Source: Xiphias gladius (Eukaryota; Chordata; Actinopteri; Istiophoriformes; Xiphiidae). Taken from it: DNA of 64,000 nucleotides. The translations under genes and the position numbers were made by a program. Position 1 is the stretch's first letter. The number at the start of each line of letters is the position of its first letter. The stretch lies in NCBI RefSeq assembly GCF_016859285.1, contig NC_053403.1:3331448-3395447 (forward strand), read 5' to 3'. Positions 35,501 to 46,292 of the stretch are shown one piece after another. The notes below the pieces were generated by a model. The model saw only the letters and a list, made by a program, of their open reading frames with translations. It searched no databases and was not told where the DNA came from.

Positions 35501-37241
35501 GGACAATAAAGTAAAATGCATTTTCAAAAGAACAGTTTTAACGTATAAAATGCATCTTGAAATATATTGGAAACAACATAAAAATAGATTTTACAAATAC
35601 AGTTCTGTCATTTTCCGCCTCAGTTTTCAACTTTTTGTTAGCATCCATCTGAGTGGAGATGTGTAGAGAATATACGTGTAAAAAATAAAAGAAGAAGGAA
35701 AAGAAAAGAATGAGAAATGATGGACCAGAAAATGACAAACAGGATAAAGAGAAGAGTGAGGGAAGGAGACAGGGATAAAAAGAGGAGTAGAGTATGAGTA
35801 GAAAAGGCAAGAAGAGGAGAAAGAAAATAGGAGAGGAAAGGAAGAAAGAAAATGTGGAAAATGACAGGAGGAGAGAAGAAAGGTTGGAAAAAGAAAAGGC
35901 GGAGAGGGAGGCAGAAAAAAGGAGGGCAGGAGGAATAAAAAGGCTGTAAACTCTCCATATTTTGTTGAACTAATAACATTTTCTCCTTGATGTGTCAGTG
36001 AGACGGAGCTTGAAAGCTTCCCTCTAAGCAGAATCACTGAAGAAAATAAAAGAGAAAGGAGTGAGGGAGAAGAAGAGAGAGAGAGAGAGAGAGAAGGACA
36101 TGACGTGAGAAGAAAGGGCAAGAAGTGAGAGGAGAGCACGGAGGATTAAATCTGATGACTTTATGGCTTTTCGAACCTCTTAGTGAGAAAAGAGAGAGAG
36201 AGCTGAATCTCCTTATTTTCCATCATCCTGCTCTTTTCTTTCCTCTAAAAAAAAAAAAGGTGCACTGCTGAAAACTAAAGTCAACATTTCTGAACCAATT
36301 ACATCAGGCATGTCCTCAGGGCCTTACAGGGAGCAATTTCTTCCGTATGAAACATTTGCGAACCACGTGAAAGTTAATTCACAGCAGTTTGAACAAAAAT
36401 GTGATTGACTGAGCTGAGAATTGATTTTCGTCAAATTTGCAAATCTGACACTAAACGTTTTGACACCTGCTTTGTTTACACTAATTTGGTGTCTTCATCA
36501 TTATGTCACTGAGAAATTTGCTATCTTATTAAATGTGGACCCATCTGAAACATGCTGTAGTTTTTGCTCGATGCAGATTGTGGGTTTTCCTCATGCTGGA
36601 CTCCACCGCTCAAAAAATACCAAAAGTCCAAGTTTTGTGTGTTGTTTTGTTTTGTTTTTTTGTTTTTTTTTTGCTTTTTTGATACAGCTAAAATGATTAT
36701 TTGATTATTAAATCGACAAAAAAGTAATTTGCAGTGATTTACTAAGCAAAAATGCCAAAAATTAATTGGTTTCCGTCACTTACATGTGAATATTTGCTGG
36801 TTTTATTAGTTTTATTCAGTAAACTGAATCTCGTTGGGTTTTTGACTGCTAATCAGACAAAACAAACAATTTAAACTTGGGCTTTAAGAAAAGGTGACGG
36901 GCTTTTTGACAATTTTCGTACACTTTTTCGAGAAAATGAATAATCAAGAAAAACTTTACAGATAATCAGTAATGGAAATAATTGTTTGCAGGAACCCTTG
37001 GTTTAGGTGTGAGCGGTTAGAGGGACTAGGTCTAATGGCTAGTTAGTCGGGAGACACTTTCAGTTTGTACCAGTTTAGCTCTGCTTTGCAACAATAAGAA
37101 AGTTGTCATCAGGAGAGAGCTTGTGTGCTTTTAGTGAGCAGTGTACGATCAGCGTGTTTTATCTCTTTCAGGCCGGCCTCAGTGGAGAGGAAACCGCCAG
37201 AGCTCAGCACTCTCAACGATGGCTACCAAATCCGCATCTGA
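10123..37241 (+). CDS. vash2: Vasohibin-2, alpha-tubulin tyrosine carboxypeptidase
   Basis: Exons: 10123-10443, 19115-19203, 19408-19464, 21461-21535, 27057-27294, 27410-27553, 31184-31302, 37172-37241; 1113 bp, 370 aa (human VASH2 is about 355). Vasohibins remove the C-terminal tyrosine of alpha-tubulin in complex with the small chaperone SVBP, in the cytoplasm on microtubules. Residues 1-57 are Ser/Pro-rich and disordered. The conserved core starts at KDGGVLF (58-64). The triad is Cys173 (LPIKCLEA), His208 (CFHHVVLG) and Ser225 (LGMSRR), with the same 35 and 52 residue spacing as in human VASH2. The tail is basic and SR-rich (about 322-347) and ends [13 protein letters not shown]2 rather than VASH1 is supported by [30 protein letters not shown] and [11 protein letters not shown]. 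The ATG at 10123 gives MTG, the same beginning as human VASH2. Introns 2 and 4 look U12-type. The gene converges on angel2, as in mammals. Confidence 0.95.
11480..11760. repeat. Degraded MITE of the 'gattaatc' type, copy 1
   Basis: In vash2 intron 1. It runs from 'tgattattttcactaccaattagtc' like text to 'attaattttttctcaaaagactaatc'. It matches the ends of a common teleost non-autonomous DNA element (attatttt...cgattaatc), strongly decayed and directly followed by a second copy. Confidence 0.45.
11750..12110. repeat. MITE of the 'gattaatc' type, copy 2
   Basis: It begins near 'attattttcattttcgatta' and ends 'gactaatgattgcagcccta'. The middle keeps the 'gtccgatcaacagtctgaaa' and 'aaagatattca' blocks usual for this teleost element family. 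It lies tandem to the copy on its left. Confidence 0.6.
14057..14114. repeat. (TG)29 microsatellite
   Basis: Uninterrupted TG dinucleotides in vash2 intron 1, followed by imperfect gagtgtg units. Confidence 0.97.
16560..16760. repeat. Polypurine (GA-rich) tract
   Basis: About 200 bases of almost pure A and G on the plus strand in vash2 intron 1. Low complexity, no coding content. Confidence 0.7.
19204..19407 (+). other. vash2 intron 2, candidate U12-type (minor spliceosome)
   Basis: The donor is GTATCC rather than GTRAGT. A branch-site match TCCTTAAC sits at 19389-19396, 11 bases before the acceptor end (gtttctgtcag), inside the usual U12 window. The exon joining (CA + A = Gln137) depends on exactly this donor. 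A plain U2 intron with a weak donor is the alternative. Confidence 0.75.
21180..21460 (+). repeat. 280-bp polypyrimidine tract abutting vash2 exon 4
   Basis: Almost continuous C/T on the sense strand right up to the exon 4 acceptor at 21460. It is far longer than a usual acceptor tract, and makes spurious Leu/Ser/Pro-rich frames. Confidence 0.85.
21740..22009. repeat. 270-bp exact local duplicate, copy 1, with 12-bp TSD
   Basis: Identical, as far as I can read, to 22973-23242 (offset 1233). This copy alone is flanked on both sides by acatacaccata (21728-21739 and 22010-22021), so it looks inserted here. No transposase, poly-A tail or terminal inverted repeat is seen. Confidence 0.85.
22755..22899. 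repeat. Perfect 39-bp inverted repeat with 67-bp loop
   Basis: Arms 22755-22793 and 22861-22899 are exact reverse complements, and the loop carries a smaller gctcca/tggagc pair. The motif 'ggatgagaagtgaaacgt' in the loop is part of a repeat common in fish genomes. It could fold into a long hairpin in DNA or RNA. Confidence 0.85.
22973..23242. repeat. 270-bp exact local duplicate, copy 2, probable source
   Basis: Same sequence as 21740-22009 but without flanking direct repeats. The absence of a target-site duplication suggests this is the template locus. Confidence 0.8.
23566..23638 (-). tRNA. tRNA-Thr (anticodon UGU)
   Basis: On the minus strand the 73 bases fold as a full cloverleaf. The 7-bp acceptor stem GGCCTCA/TGGGGCC has one G-U pair. 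It has a D-arm with AGCTCAGTGG, an anticodon loop CTTGTAA with TGT, and a T-loop GTTCAATTC (A-box and B-box promoter elements intact), and ends in discriminator T. It closely resembles vertebrate tRNA-Thr-TGT, has no intron, and lies antisense inside vash2 intron 4. A TTTT terminator is not directly adjacent on the transcribed side; the nearest T-run downstream on the minus strand is a few tens of bases away. Confidence 0.95.
24541..24980 (-). mobile_element. Decayed Tc1-like DNA transposon fragment
   Basis: Text such as 'gtgttgggtggggtcgaggt', 'ggacctggctttgtgcatgg' and 'aactgttgccacaaagttgg' is the reverse complement of the transposase region of a widespread fish Tc1-like element. All frames are broken; it lies in vash2 intron 4. 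Confidence 0.65.
26400..26605. repeat. Teleost 'gtggggacc' repeat
   Basis: It starts after a CA run with 'cattcttgtcctcctata...gtggggacc', runs through 'ctaaacccagtcccaaccta' type telomere-like text and ends with 'cccacaagtatagtggg'. It is a common fish interspersed repeat; the opposite orientation appears near 29.26-29.47 kb. Confidence 0.55.
29255..29470. repeat. Teleost 'gtggggacc' repeat, inverted copy
   Basis: It contains 'cataaggacccaatgtgagt', 'gggggttagcac', 'ggcttagggtagaattaggt' and 'cctcacaagtagag'. This is the same family as at 26.4 kb in reverse orientation, more decayed. Confidence 0.5.
29584..29661. repeat. (CA)39 microsatellite
   Basis: Uninterrupted CA repeat in vash2 intron 6. 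Confidence 0.97.
29862..29923. repeat. (CA)31 microsatellite with imperfect flanks
   Basis: Pure CA block preceded by TCACTCACAC units and followed by CAAACA units, in vash2 intron 6. Confidence 0.95.
32448..32517. repeat. (AC)35 microsatellite
   Basis: Uninterrupted AC repeat in vash2 intron 7; a shorter CA run follows at 32640-32657. Confidence 0.97.
33814..33930. repeat. Fragment of a teleost DNA-element repeat
   Basis: The 'ctatagtcaaccaaagaaaa...aggtcgacc...caatcgattggtcga' text is typical of a fish non-autonomous DNA transposon end. The right end may lie near 34.6 kb, but I could not fix it. Confidence 0.4.
35664..36150. repeat. Long polypurine region
   Basis: About 490 bases strongly biased to A and G on the plus strand, with a break at 35945-36030. 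The minus-strand frames through it are Phe/Leu/Ser low complexity, not genes. It lies in vash2 intron 7. Confidence 0.8.
36675..37005. repeat. MITE of the 'gattaatc' type, copy 3
   Basis: It opens 'acagctaaaatgattatttg', carries internal 'taatcagacaaaacaaacaa' and closes 'gataatcagtaatggaaata'. It ends about 170 bases before vash2 exon 8. Confidence 0.5.
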
Positions 37242-37850
37242 TTCCCTCCCTTCACCTCCAAGACATCTTCCGCCCTCCCACATCCGTCCACACGTCTCAG
37301 CCACCCTGATCCAAGAGTCTCTACCAGCCACCAGCGTTTGTAGGAGTCGTCACTACAGCTTCGACACAGACGAGGTGGATGACGGACGAAAAAATCTGTT
37401 ACAAGAGCTTTTCTAAGCTTTACAGGAAGAAGGTCTTTGAAGCTGAGACCCAGAAAGTGACCTTTTGGTCAGGTTTACCTCTTACGTTGCAGTGGATCAT
37501 TTACAACAACTTCATCACACAGCCTGAGAGTGGCTGCTTCGTTTTTTGTTTTTAACACTTACACGTAACCTCTGAAGTAGGATAAGTTCAGAAGAAGTGA
37601 TCAATTTCTTTCTAGATTTCCAACATTTCAGTTGAGAGCCGTCGTGTTAACAGTTATTTCTGTGACCCCCCCCCTCAGAGACCATATGTCTTAAAGAAGA
37701 GCTAGAACAGGAAGTGAGAGAGGAGAAAAGCGAGACATTTCTCAATACAGATAGGTGAAGGTATTCTTCAGTGGTTAAAGAGACAAGTTGCCATGTTGGA
37801 AGAGTCAGAACAGAAAGATGTTGCCCCCTCTCTTTGCACAAAACACAGTT

Positions 37851-37856
37851 AATAAA
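37851..37856 (+). terminator. Candidate vash2 polyadenylation signal
   Basis: AATAAA 610 bases after the vash2 stop, followed by T-rich sequence. It is the first canonical signal downstream of the stop in this orientation. Confidence 0.5.
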
Positions 37857-39188
37857 AGATGAATTTATTGATGGTGTAAAATGACAAATTACTGTAATGC
37901 CAGTTTAATAGCACAGTTCCACTGCTGAGAATTTAGGCAGTTAATGTGTTTTGTGGTGATGACCTTCCAGGTTGTTGTTGTCCGTTCTCCAACATGGCGG
38001 TGTTCATAGAGGCCAGGAGGCTACAGGGAGACCGGCGCTGCCTTCAAATGGGGTCGTGTTTACCGTGTTCACGAGAAGTGTCCAAATGAACGCCCCCTTC
38101 TTATGGTATTCACGACCTTGGAATCTTCCGAAAGCCCAGAGTGTGCGAGTTGTGATGTGTTTACTGACCTTTTTAGAAATGGCGGAGGCCACTGAAGTTC
38201 CTTTTTGGTTGGATGTTGTTAATTTATTGTAATTTTAGCTGTATACATTCTTTTGTTCATAATTTTTATAATACGTCTGAGAAAAATGTTGGTTTTCCCA
38301 GCGGCCTCATCTTTTCCCTGTGTCATTTTGCCTTTGCATTTCCTGCATTACGTTACCTGCCGTCTAGCTTGCTAAATTGTTAGCCGACCTAACCCCCTGG
38401 AATGCCAAGCATACCGTACACAGGACTTCCCGTGTCGAAACCACGAGCTCCCGAGCTCCATTTGAAGGCAGCAAAAGCCGACGTGAGATCATGAGGAAAC
38501 AGGTGTAGTTGTTGTTACCCCACTTTTACTCTCAAATGCCTGATTCACCACTGCAACCCTTTGCTTCATCTCTAAGAAAGCAACCATGAAGAATTGTTCA
38601 GACGTTCTAGTTACACCTTGGCTTTCCCAAAACCTTTCAACCCAACAGCAGTTTACATCTTACTACCCAGACGTCTATATGCAGATGCCATTGATCAGAG
38701 TGGACGGCCATAGAACAAGGAGGGGACGTTCAATAAAGTATGCAGGGAAATAAAAGACGCAGAGTGGATAGAGTGGAACTCACTGCAGAAGATCAGAGAA
38801 TTATTATTGCAATGAGGCAAACCTCTCTCTCCCCCTCCCCCTCCCTCTCGTCTTGGACAAGAAGTTATTGTTCCTGGGTGTTTACTGCCAGTGGTAACAA
38901 TATTGAGTGCTAAATGGAAAGCCAGAACAGCACTTGCTGATATTCTGTTACGAGAAGAAAGAGGTGGTTTGGCAGTTTTCACAACTGAAACATATTTCAT
39001 TCGAAGCCCACATCATTAATTATTTAAATTGATTTCTATTATTAGGTATTGTGTAATTGCAATGGAAAGCACCAGTTGTTGGATGGAAAACAAGCTGCAG
39101 GATGTTTGTACAAGTGGAGTAATCACACTGACGCCAGTAGGAGAAAGGACTCTACCAATGTTATTGAACTTCCACAAACAATCTAGAC
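37857..39188. other. Spacer after vash2
   Basis: No exon recognised. It may include a longer vash2 3' UTR. Short CpG-bearing pieces (about 38000-38160) give open frames of under 90 codons without family features. Confidence 0.45.
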
Positions 39189-39425
39189 CAATGGTTCCCG
39201 ACCTGGGGGCGGGGACCAGGAAGAATCTGAGGGGTCACCAGTTCATTAAGGGGATGAGAAAGAGAAAGAGAAAGTGGCAGAAAAATTGCAAAAGTTATAG
39301 AAGAATCAGGAGAAAAACCAAATTTTGTGTAACAGAAATGCCCCCCCCCATTCTCTTAATTTACTGGTGACCCCCTCAGACTTTTCTGGGACTCCTTTAG
39401 GTGTCTGCAAGGTTGGAAACCACTG
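39189..39425. mobile_element. hAT-like MITE
   Basis: Terminal inverted repeats are CAATGGTTCCCGACC on the left and GGTTGGAAACCACTG on the right. They are flanked by an 8-bp near-direct repeat (atctagac / ttctagat), as expected of hAT elements. No transposase. Confidence 0.7.
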
Positions 39426-40864
39426 TTCTAGATGTTACTTGTAGTAAAAAAAAAATAAAAGGTGCATTGCTTTAAATTAAAACATGAAGGATAAAGGGTC
39501 AAGAACAGGAGTTATGTTTAATATAGTCTGTGTAAATACGATAGTTCGAAATGCAAATGAAAACACTGCGGCGTCACATGACGTACCCTGAAAAAAATGT
39601 ATCCTAACTTCTGTCCCAAAAACCAGTCCCTCGCATCTCAGGAACACGTTAGCAGAAGGCTAGTGGAGTTTCGTATGTGTTGACCCAGCTGAGCCGCAGC
39701 CGGCCCCCGTGTTCACACAGTAAATTAACATAATGTTAGCCAGCTGACTGCTGCCACCGCAGCTGTCGCATTAACAGCTGGAAAATAAAGTGGTTCAGCT
39801 GGTCCGAGTTCGGCTGCAGCCTGTTTGTCCGCTCAGGCAAACAATGAGTGAAGCCAGATGTTGTTGTCTGAGTGAACACTGTAACAAAAGCCTCATTCAA
39901 GACAGATTTATTTGAGAAGAGGGCTGTAACGCAGCGGATGTTAAAGGCAGTTTGGACTGTGGGGACAGGTTCCTCCGAGGCCTCTAACGTGACTTTGTTG
40001 ATCGCAAAATGATTGAGATTTGTGGTGTTTTAATCTGTACGATAGACAGTTCAAAACTCTGAAATCGGAAACCAAATCGGGATCTAGAGTCAAAAGGCTC
40101 AACCGTAAGTCTGCAACGCGAGGGGGGCAAGCAGGGCCCTGTTTTGTGTCGGAAAACCTGACACGTCAAAGAGGTCAAAGTGTTGGTCTAAGTCAGTAAA
40201 TGGTATTTTCAGTTCAGTAAAGGAGACAAATTGAGAGTCAGGAAACCCCGTAAGTTCTCAGAGCGGCTCGACGAATCCTCTTTTCGCTCCGTGAAGCTTC
40301 GGTACCGAGTGACCTGTGAGACTCCATTCAGTACTGTATGTGCTGTCTCACGCTCGTATGCATGATGTATCGTAAGGATTGTCCAAAAAAATCAAATCAA
40401 GTTTAAAATTTGATTTTTTTTCCTTTTTGATTGTCCTGTCGAGGCCTTCAGTGAATCACAGCTAAGAGGCTTGAAATCAAAGAAGCTTGAAATCCTGTGT
40501 CCAGTACGATGATCATAGAGGATTTTAACCATTCTGATATAAATGCCTGAGATGACAGAACAAACACGAGAATATCACATATCAAAGCCACAGATAGAAC
40601 AGTATTCAGTCTTTATCGCACAATACAGAAAGCTGAAATCAAAACAGACACATTCAACACATGCTGTGTTAAACATACTGTACGTACAGTGTTTATGTCT
40701 GTGCATCTAAATGCGTCCGTGTTTATTCATGTATGTTACAGCCACAGAAAGTATTGTACAGTCGTAAGCCTTGAGTCTGAGAACTGGACGAGTCAGTTTT
40801 AATTAATGAGAGATATGTTGATAGTCCTCCACTGCGAGACCCCGACCAGCTCGATTCACAGAAT

Positions 40865-41248
40865 TAAAAGGGCCAGTGTGTGGGATTTAGTGCCATCTAG
40901 TGGTGGGGTTGCAGACTGCAACCCGCCGAATACCCCTCCCCTCGCCCCTCACCCCTCACCCCCTCCCATGTAGGAGACTGTATGGTGGCGTTCACGTAAC
41001 GTAAACATGCGAAAGGCCACCTTTAGAGCCAGCGTTTGGTTTGTCTGTCCCGGGCTACCGTAGAAACATGGCGGTGCAACATGGCGGGCTCCCCGGACGA
41101 GGACCGGCTCCCTATGAAGACATGAAGGGCTCATTCTAAGCCAACAATTCCTAGTTTCAGGAGATTATACACTGATCAAAGCATGATTATGGATATTATA
41201 TTCCGTTTCTGCCACTAGATCCCCCTAAATCCTTCACACTGCTCCTTT
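40865..41248. mobile_element. Non-autonomous DNA element with about 25-bp TIRs
   Basis: The left end aaagggccagtgtgtggga and the right end ccttcacactgctccttta are imperfect inverted repeats. The inside ('tagtgccatctagtggt', 'catggcgg') is a well-known fish repeat text. No open frame of note. Confidence 0.7.
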
Positions 41249-41624
41249 AAAGGGCTAGATGCCCTGCTCAAGGGCATCTTGAGGGTATTTTCATTCAATC
41301 ATTTAAATCCATGCTTTAAAAAAGGCTAGCTCACTAAAAGTCTGGTAATCCTCCTTTGAGATACTTGAAAAAACAGCAACTGACTTCTTTATTTTCATCT
41401 GAAGGATTAACTTGAGAGAAAATGGTGTTTCCCAAAACGTGAAGATTATCTCTGTTCAGTAAAGCTGCACCAGGCAATTTAAGAGTTTCCACTAAAAGTG
41501 GAAATGAGAGCTTACGAGTAAACTGCTTGGAAGTCTGAGGGACGTAATCACCCAGAAATCTCAAAACCTCTGTAGCAGTGCTAGTGTCCATGCTTTAAAT
41601 TCTGGGAGTTTTTTTTTTTTTTTT

Positions 41625-41815
41625 TAAAGGTACTCTGTGGAGTTTTTTAACATTTACCAAACTCATTTTTGGTAAATGTGAACGTAAGTTTGTCTGGTTA
41701 AAAATTCCATAGAGCGCCTTACATGGGAAAGGGGACCAGTTCTCTGCAGCCACTTTGGGATTTAAACTGATGCAAAGGGTCTGTTTTAATACATCCTGCC
41801 TGGTGCAGCTTTAAC
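41625..41815. repeat. Teleost repeat ending in 'ggtgcagctttaa'
   Basis: Opens 'aaaggtactctgtggagttt' and ends 'cctggtgcagctttaa', which are imperfect inverted ends of a common fish repeat. Class uncertain. Confidence 0.45.
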
Positions 41816-44616
41816 TTTGGCTCTAACGGAGCAAAGATGATCTCTCAGACTTGTAAAATTTTGGGAGAAAACACACATAACCTTGACTTTTGTTCCGGTC
41901 ATATCGGTCATGAGCAGGAGGATTTCAGGAGTCTGCGTCCAGATTGTTTTCATTTGATTGTTCATCACGTTTCCTTGAATGTTTTAATGGCGTCTTCTCG
42001 CTCACAGAAGAAGAGTGTTAGTTGCCAACTGACAACTACGGACATTTTATCTGAGCTTTTTGGTCAAACAATAAGCTATGCACACGCTGTGTTGGAAAAC
42101 AGGTCGTGACATAAAAAACAAAAAAATCCTAGTCTTCCACAGTTTGAACAACGGTGGAAGGTGTTTGTGGCTCAACCGGCACAAAACAAAACCACATTTT
42201 CAACCATCTGCGAGGAAATAAATCTCAGTCATTTAGAATAATTCTACTCGCCAAGTACGACCAGGACCGCTCAGTAGCTTTTCTTCACAGCGTGTGAAAC
42301 ACAACACCTTTTCTCTTTGTGTAGATCCAGCCTGAGCCCTTCTCACTGATTCAAGGTGCTGTGAGGGAAAAGCGGAATATTTTTACATATTTCTGATATT
42401 TGGCCAGCAGTGGACCATAGCACAGCCCAGAGAGAGATCGGACCGTCACATCTCCGACTCTGGCACAAACCAACCAGCTCAACGTGTTAATATTTGTATT
42501 GAAATGTGTGTGTTGATACTTTCTAAAGGCTTCGTGTTTGTTAGCATTCAGAAGAAGCACAAAGCTGCTTTGCTTTTTGAGTATTCAGTCCTTTTTCTCT
42601 CGGGTTGGGGACAAACAAAAGTATAGAAATGGTGCATTTTCATACCGAAGAAGCAACATATCTTGGAGAAGATTTTCTTTTCAGGACTGGCAAAGGCTTA
42701 TTTACTGACTGACGTTCATGTATTTTTGGAACTGGACCAATGGGAGACAGAACAGTTACCAAGGGCCCGGAGTTCACTAATATATCCCGAAGCACAAATG
42801 ACCGTGAAGACTTTGGATTCAGAGACAAAAATCGCAACCGCAGTTCCGAGGTTTTCGCCCAACAACAGTGACAAACTACCTGACTGCTCAGCGGGGACAC
42901 GGAAACTGCCACATTACGTGTGACCGGAGACGCAGAGGACAAAAAGACGTCGACCCAAAACACTGATTCTCAATGTAGCAACTGAGATCTCTTTATGTGC
43001 TTGACAATTTATCTTATTGAATGTTTTCTTCTTTTGTTTTTTTTTTTTTACAAGGTTATCTTTGGAGTTTTGTTTTTCTCAAATCTGTTTTATCAGGACA
43101 TTTGCATTTGATTCATCGATTGTACACTATGATTTTGAATGAGAAGCATTTGTTTAAAAAAGGAAAAAGAAAAAAAAAAAACACCTTGTATTTGTAGCAG
43201 GGTTTTTTTTTTTTTTTTTTTTTTTTTGAAGGCCTTTGTGTCCAAAGTGCTGAACCACGTTTCTCAACTCCATCCTAGTCCTAAACTCACTGTACTGTAA
43301 AACGTCCTGTGGTCTGTTGTAGAGATTAATACGGAAAGTTTTAACCGGACAAAAATGTAACACTAAGATCTTCAGTCTCTGCAGGCCCGTTTTTGCAGCA
43401 GCAAATTCAGTAATACAATTTTATGATTTTAGTGTTCAAACATTGAAATAGATTCTGTTAACTGGTCTCTTAATCCTATAAAACTTTAAATACTAGCTGA
43501 GTTGATGACCAATCGAGTTTGTTAATCGATGAAATCCAAAAGTGCCCTGTTGCATATGATAACAAAACTGGAAAAAAAACAAACTACTTTACATTTTGTA
43601 TTCATGCACTGCAGCTGCTGAATTGACAAAAATCTTTTTCTTTCTTCAAAAGTTGAACCAAATTCAGTGCAACATAATTAGACATTATTTGAGGAAAATT
43701 TTATTTTGCTGGGTATGAAATTGTGTCCATGTGAAGCTTCCAGTGCCTCATCAGTGTTTCTTTAATCAGCCTGGAATATTTTTATTTAATTTTGGACTGT
43801 GTCTTTGCTGTGTGTCGGGTGGAGGAGCTGCCCACGTGCATTGTGAAAAAATGCAGACTGTTCAGTGGCAGATAAAACTGTGGAGACAAAGTTACAGCCG
43901 TTTGGTGTCACTCCCCCTCACAACCGTCCCCTTCTTGTTCAAATAGGATCTGCAATTCTGTGACAGCAAATGTAGTTCTGTTTCCCTTCTTCCTGCCTGT
44001 TTCTGCAAACATTGTGCTCGTTACAAACCTTAAAAAGCAGACGAAGGGACAGTCGGCCTCCTGTCGAACTCTTGAGAAATTCAGCGTGACGCGTTTGTGG
44101 CGCTCTGTGCGAAACAAAGCCCGGACGTAGTTTCAGCTCACGCGGACTTTTCTCTGGTCGTGCAGACGTGCACGCGGGTCCATTCTTCCTACAACTGAGG
44201 GTCCGCGTCTGTCCGGACCCCCTGCGGACACGGGCGGGTGACGGCAGTCACGTCACACGGACCCTCGTGGACGCGGAAGGTGTGAATTGGCCTTAACAGA
44301 ATTCAGCCAGCAGAGCTCATCAGACTGGCAGGAGCCGACAGATCAGAGCAGACACGAGAGGCCTGAAGAGCTGGCTCACACACACACACACTAATGTCTG
44401 GAGTATTCTTTTTTTTTTATTGGGCACCGTTGAGTCCGTCCCAAGTTTCCTGTGTGAGACTACGCTGTGGTTTTGTATTCCTGTGGAGAGCTATAGTAGG
44501 AGAAGATGTGACCTCCCCCACTCAATATTCTTATTGTAACTCTCCTGCTGTTACAGTATCAGTGGCCCGACAGCAGCTGTTTTTAAATCGACAACTGTAG
44601 CGGCGTGTGTTCTGTC

Positions 44617-44622
44617 AATAAA
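44617..44622 (+). terminator. Distal AATAAA followed by GT-rich text
   Basis: AATAAATGATCTATG followed by a T/GT-rich stretch is a good polyadenylation site. The only plus-strand gene upstream is vash2, 7.4 kb away, so it could end a long 3' UTR isoform or an unseen transcript. Confidence 0.3.
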
Positions 44623-45823
44623 TGATCTATGTTTTTAACTCTGTGTCTCCTTGCTTTCCGCATGGATGTATGAGAGTCAGAGGGCGATAACTGATTATTG
44701 AGGGGGTTTCACTATCGTTCAACCGACGGCTCCGGCTACATGTTACTCTGCAGGAAGTTTTATTTTGCGTGGGAGCAGTTGAAATGTTACCGCCAGTTTA
44801 AACCAGACGGCTGCATTTTAGAATCCGACCTAGTCAACTGCCGATTTTAGCTTATCGCAGACAAATCTGCAGAAACGCCGGAGGAATTTGAGGAACTGTA
44901 CGAACGGTGTCTCAGTCACGAATCTCTAAAAGAAATTATCAAAAATGTTTTGTCTTTCGTTGATTAAAAAAAAAAAAATGTCGGCTGATATATCATCAGA
45001 GCATTTTTTTTAAACTCTAAAAACACTAATATTAGCTTCAACCATCCAGGAATTTATTGTATATGGAGCGTAGCAGCTCCAGACACTTCCAGGCAACGAT
45101 TATGTTCTACTGTAAATTTTCTTTAGGGGTTTTAGTACCTGTGAGTACAATTTATCCACCAAAAACGTGTTTACTCACACAAGCCATTGTGGTAATGCTA
45201 CCTTTACGTATTAGAGTTTGTTTGCCCTATTACTCAACATGGTTTTATGAAAGGAATCCAGTATTTGAAAACCTAGCTGGCTGACTGGTTGGTGTGTTGG
45301 CCGCTGAAGAAGCTGAGCGACGAGTTGATGGACTGATTTTTTTTTTTTTGTTCACCTTTCCTGGAGGAATTCGTCACGTCAAACACGGGAACTAAAGTCC
45401 GGCACCGCAAACTCCCTCTGCCCCCGGTCAGTGCAGCGGCAAACGGCTCAGGATCAACGCGACGCAGCGAATCGGCTGCCGGATGGGGACGGTTCAGGTA
45501 AACAACAAAACTGAAAATATCCCGGGAAAGACCGGTGTGACAGACGGTCACGGGAAAACCGAAGGGTCGCAGAGGGAACTCGCTCAAGGTCGAGAAGTTC
45601 AGGCCTATAGACTCGTCCGACCAGCGGACACTGTCCCCCCCCTCCAGCCTACTGGGGTCGAGGCAGCAGTTGGCTTCGCTGCAGGAAAACGGGCCCGGTG
45701 TTCTCAGCAACACTGAGCTTCAAGAGGAAGAGGAGGAGGAGGAGACCAACAAAATGAGGAAGCTGCAGCAAAATCTAGGATTTGAATAATGGTATTCATG
45801 TCATTCCTCTTCAGATGAAGGCC

Positions 45824-45826
<3 letters not shown>

Positions 45827-45860
<34 letters not shown>
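45827..45860. repeat. (CA)17 microsatellite
   Basis: Short uninterrupted CA run in the vash2-angel2 spacer. Confidence 0.9.
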
Positions 45861-45862
<2 letters not shown>

Positions 45863-46292
45863 CGCGCCTGGCTTCTGATAAAATAATCTGCTTACATTCC
45901 ACTGCAGGTGTGTGTGTGTTTAAACAAGCACGTGGATACAGCAGATTTATACAAATAATCCTTCAGTTCTCATCATGCAGCAGTTTGGGGATTGGTCACC
46001 TCGCCCCGTGTGTGTTTCTCTCAATGGCTTCCGATGATGTAAGGTTTGCGTATGTATATTTGCGTGTGTGTGTGTGAGCGAGCAGAGGTGAATCTCACCT
46101 CCCTCTTTGTTGTGAGGATCAAGCGGGTGACTAAGCTGTGAAGGTGAGAAGGTAAACAAAAAAACGGCGGAGTAAGAAAAATGGTTTGGTCTCATATTCA
46201 CGGTTTTGATTTGCCCTTAAAAGGCCCGTTACGCTCGCTCTCTGTCCGGTAGCACAAGTCGTACCTACAGTGAATTCGGGATTCCCCCCCCC

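Larger units (their letters stand above)
41816..46292. other. Intergenic region, partly CpG-rich, no gene assigned
   Basis: Two CpG-rich pieces (44.10-44.28 and 45.36-45.72 kb) break an otherwise AT-rich stretch. The second is open on both strands, but I recognise no protein. Long T and A runs occur at 43.04 and 43.20 kb. Confidence 0.45.

Noticed and set aside
35538-36139. Overlapping Phe/Ser/Leu-rich minus-strand frames up to 170 codons
   Set aside because: They are the complement of the polypurine block, with no start context, splice sites or family match.
42640-42963. Overlapping open frames on both strands around 42.65-42.96 kb
   Set aside because: No splice sites or domains, and the two strands are equally open, which suggests chance.
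45273-45713. 146-codon minus-strand open frame
   Set aside because: No ATG at its start, ends in a T-run translated as poly-Lys/Gln, overlaps an open frame on the other strand, no domain.
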